NCBI RefSeq assembly: GCF_900290115.1
Contig: NZ_LT985748.1
Span: 501,120-565,119 of the forward strand
Reading direction: 5' to 3'
Source: Alistipes sp. Marseille-P5061
GTDB taxonomy: Bacteria > Bacteroidota > Bacteroidia > Bacteroidales > Rikenellaceae
DNA: 64,000 bases
Shown: positions 63,169-64,000 of the stretch, one piece after another
Numbering within the stretch: position 1 is the stretch's first letter
How the letters are laid out: each line of letters begins with the position of its first letter
Program-made: the position numbers and the translations under genes
The notes under the pieces: model-generated
What the model was told of the DNA's origin: nothing
Seen by the model: the letters and a program-made list of their open reading frames with translations, nothing else
Databases searched by the model: none

Positions 63169-64000
63169 ATGAACGCAAAAGATACGACCCTCGACGCCGA
63201 GGCTCTGAGCTACCACAGCGAACCCAGACCCGGCAAAATCGGCATCGTGCCGACCAAGCCCCACACCACGCAGCACGACCTGGCGCTGGCCTACTCGCCC
63301 GGCGTGGCGGCCCCGAGCCGCGCCATCGCCGCCGCGCCCGACGACATCTACCGCTATACGGGCCGGGGCAACCTGGTGGCCGTCATCTCCAACGGAACGG
63401 CCGTTCTGGGGCTGGGCAACATCGGAGCGGCGGCCGCAAAGCCCGTCATGGAGGGCAAGGCGATGCTCTTCAAGACCTTCGCGGGGCTCGACTCCTTCGA
63501 CATCGAGGTCGACACGACCGACCCCGACGACTTCGTCCGCACGGTACGGAACATCGCCACCACCTTCGGAGGCATCAACCTCGAGGACATCAAGGCTCCG
63601 GAGTGCTTCGAAATCGAGGCCCGGCTGCACCGCGAACTCGACATCCCCGTCATGCACGACGACCAGCACGGCACGGCCATCATCGCCGTCGCCGCGCTGA
63701 TGAACGCCGCCCGCATCGCCGGCAAGCAGACGACGGCGCTGCGCGTGGTCATCAACGGTGCCGGTGCGGCGGCCATCGCCTCGGCGCGGCTCTTCCTCAA
63801 GCTGGGCATTCCGGCCCAGAACCTCATCCTCTGCGACAGCAAGGGTGTAGTCTCGACCTACCGCACGGACCTCAACCCCATGAAGCGCGAGTTCGCCACC
63901 TCGCGGCGCATCACCACGCTGGCCGAGGCGCTGCTCGACGCCGACGTCTTCATGGGCGTCTCGGCTCCGGGCGTGCTAACCTCAGCCATGCTCCGCACGA
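63169..64000 (+). CDS. maeB: NADP-dependent malic enzyme (MaeB type), N-terminal part
   Basis: The first 277 codons are in the window and the gene runs off the end. MNAKDTTLDAEALSYHSEPRPGKIGIVPTKP opens the protein; in the middle, AYSPGVAAPSRAIA, NLVAVISNGTAVLGLGNIGA and MEGKAMLFKTFAGLDSFDIEVD lead to the metal site ECFEIE and HDDQHGTAIIA. The NAD(P)-binding segment VVINGAGAAAIASARLFL follows. The enzyme decarboxylates malate to pyruvate. MaeB proteins usually carry a C-terminal phosphotransacetylase-like domain; whether this one does lies outside the window. Confidence 0.93.
   Translation, partial: MNAKDTTLDAEALSYHSEPRPGKIGIVPTKPHTTQHDLALAYSPGVAAPSRAIAAAPDDIYRYTGRGNLVAVISNGTAVLGLGNIGAAAAKPVMEGKAMLFKTFAGLDSFDIEVDTTDPDDFVRTVRNIATTFGGINLEDIKAPECFEIEARLHRELDIPVMHDDQHGTAIIAVAALMNAARIAGKQTTALRVVINGAGAAAIASARLFLKLGIPAQNLILCDSKGVVSTYRTDLNPMKREFATSRRITTLAEALLDADVFMGVSAPGVLTSAMLRT

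Noticed and set aside
1..64000. Insertion sequences, prophage, CRISPR arrays, integrase or attachment sites
   Set aside because: I found no transposase, integrase or Cas-like protein, no regular spacer array and no flanking duplication. The tRNA-Arg gene is not followed by a repeat of its 3' end that I could see.

Overview
The window is chromosomal DNA from a GC-rich member of the Bacteroidales, most likely Alistipes or a close relative in the Rikenellaceae. The reasons are the -33/-7 promoters of the Bacteroidota type (TTTG or TTG, about 20 bp, TAnnTTTG), the general lack of strong Shine-Dalgarno sequences, the many short-signal lipoproteins, and Bacteroidota-specific families (NigD, fimbrillin-like proteins, the NagB-LmbE fusion, DUF4465, the HU-SPOR protein). 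The genus is an inference from composition and gene content. No phage, insertion sequence, CRISPR array or rRNA was seen; there is one tRNA gene.

Layout. 1-5.9 kb: translation and transcription core (end of rimP, nusA, infB), then an acetyl-CoA hydrolase/transferase. 6-16.6 kb: surface region, with a five-module lipoprotein, a Crp/Fnr-type regulator, and a divergent run of four lipoproteins (a metzincin-like protease and three fimbrillin-like proteins, two with a large extra C-terminal module). 16.7-25.2 kb: an EEP hydrolase, then sugar genes (ROK kinase, manA) and an amino-sugar group (NahK-like kinase, CBM9-like protein, NagB-LmbE fusion, nagB). A structured non-coding RNA candidate lies in the 412-bp gap before the NahK-like gene. 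25.5-29.6 kb: a DUF4465 lipoprotein behind a cobalamin riboswitch, fabD, a NagC-like ROK regulator and a GNAT acetyltransferase. 29.7-36.3 kb: galK, then a glycerol-3-phosphate module (glycerophosphodiesterase, glpR divergent from glpD-glpT). 36.3-49 kb: YgjP-like protease, DUF4153 protein, rlmB, ABC-F ATPase, rpe, rmuC, GH31 glucosidase, tsaB, HAD phosphatase, smpB. 49-64 kb: dnaG and uvrB (divergent), GtrA/HU-SPOR/lgt, histidine kinase/ribE/S24 regulator, tRNA-Arg(CCG), an ECF sigma factor with a membrane-anchored barrel protein, NigD, ruvB and the start of a malic enzyme.

How the genes fit together. The glp genes would release glycerol-3-phosphate from phosphodiesters, import it and oxidise it, with GlpR acting at three phased repeats upstream of glpD. 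The sugar genes would deacetylate, phosphorylate, isomerise and deaminate hexosamines and mannose into glycolysis, and the NagC-like regulator about 2.6 kb downstream of nagB is a plausible controller. The surface operon looks like a fimbria or tip-adhesin set with its own protease, possibly switched by the adjacent Crp/Fnr protein through a perfect palindrome at an activator-like position. The items most worth follow-up are the structured RNA at about 20.09-20.33 kb, the NagB-LmbE fusion that has lost two deaminase residues, the surface operon, the phased glp repeats, and promoter elements that almost touch the start codons of dnaG, uvrB, ruvB and rmuC.
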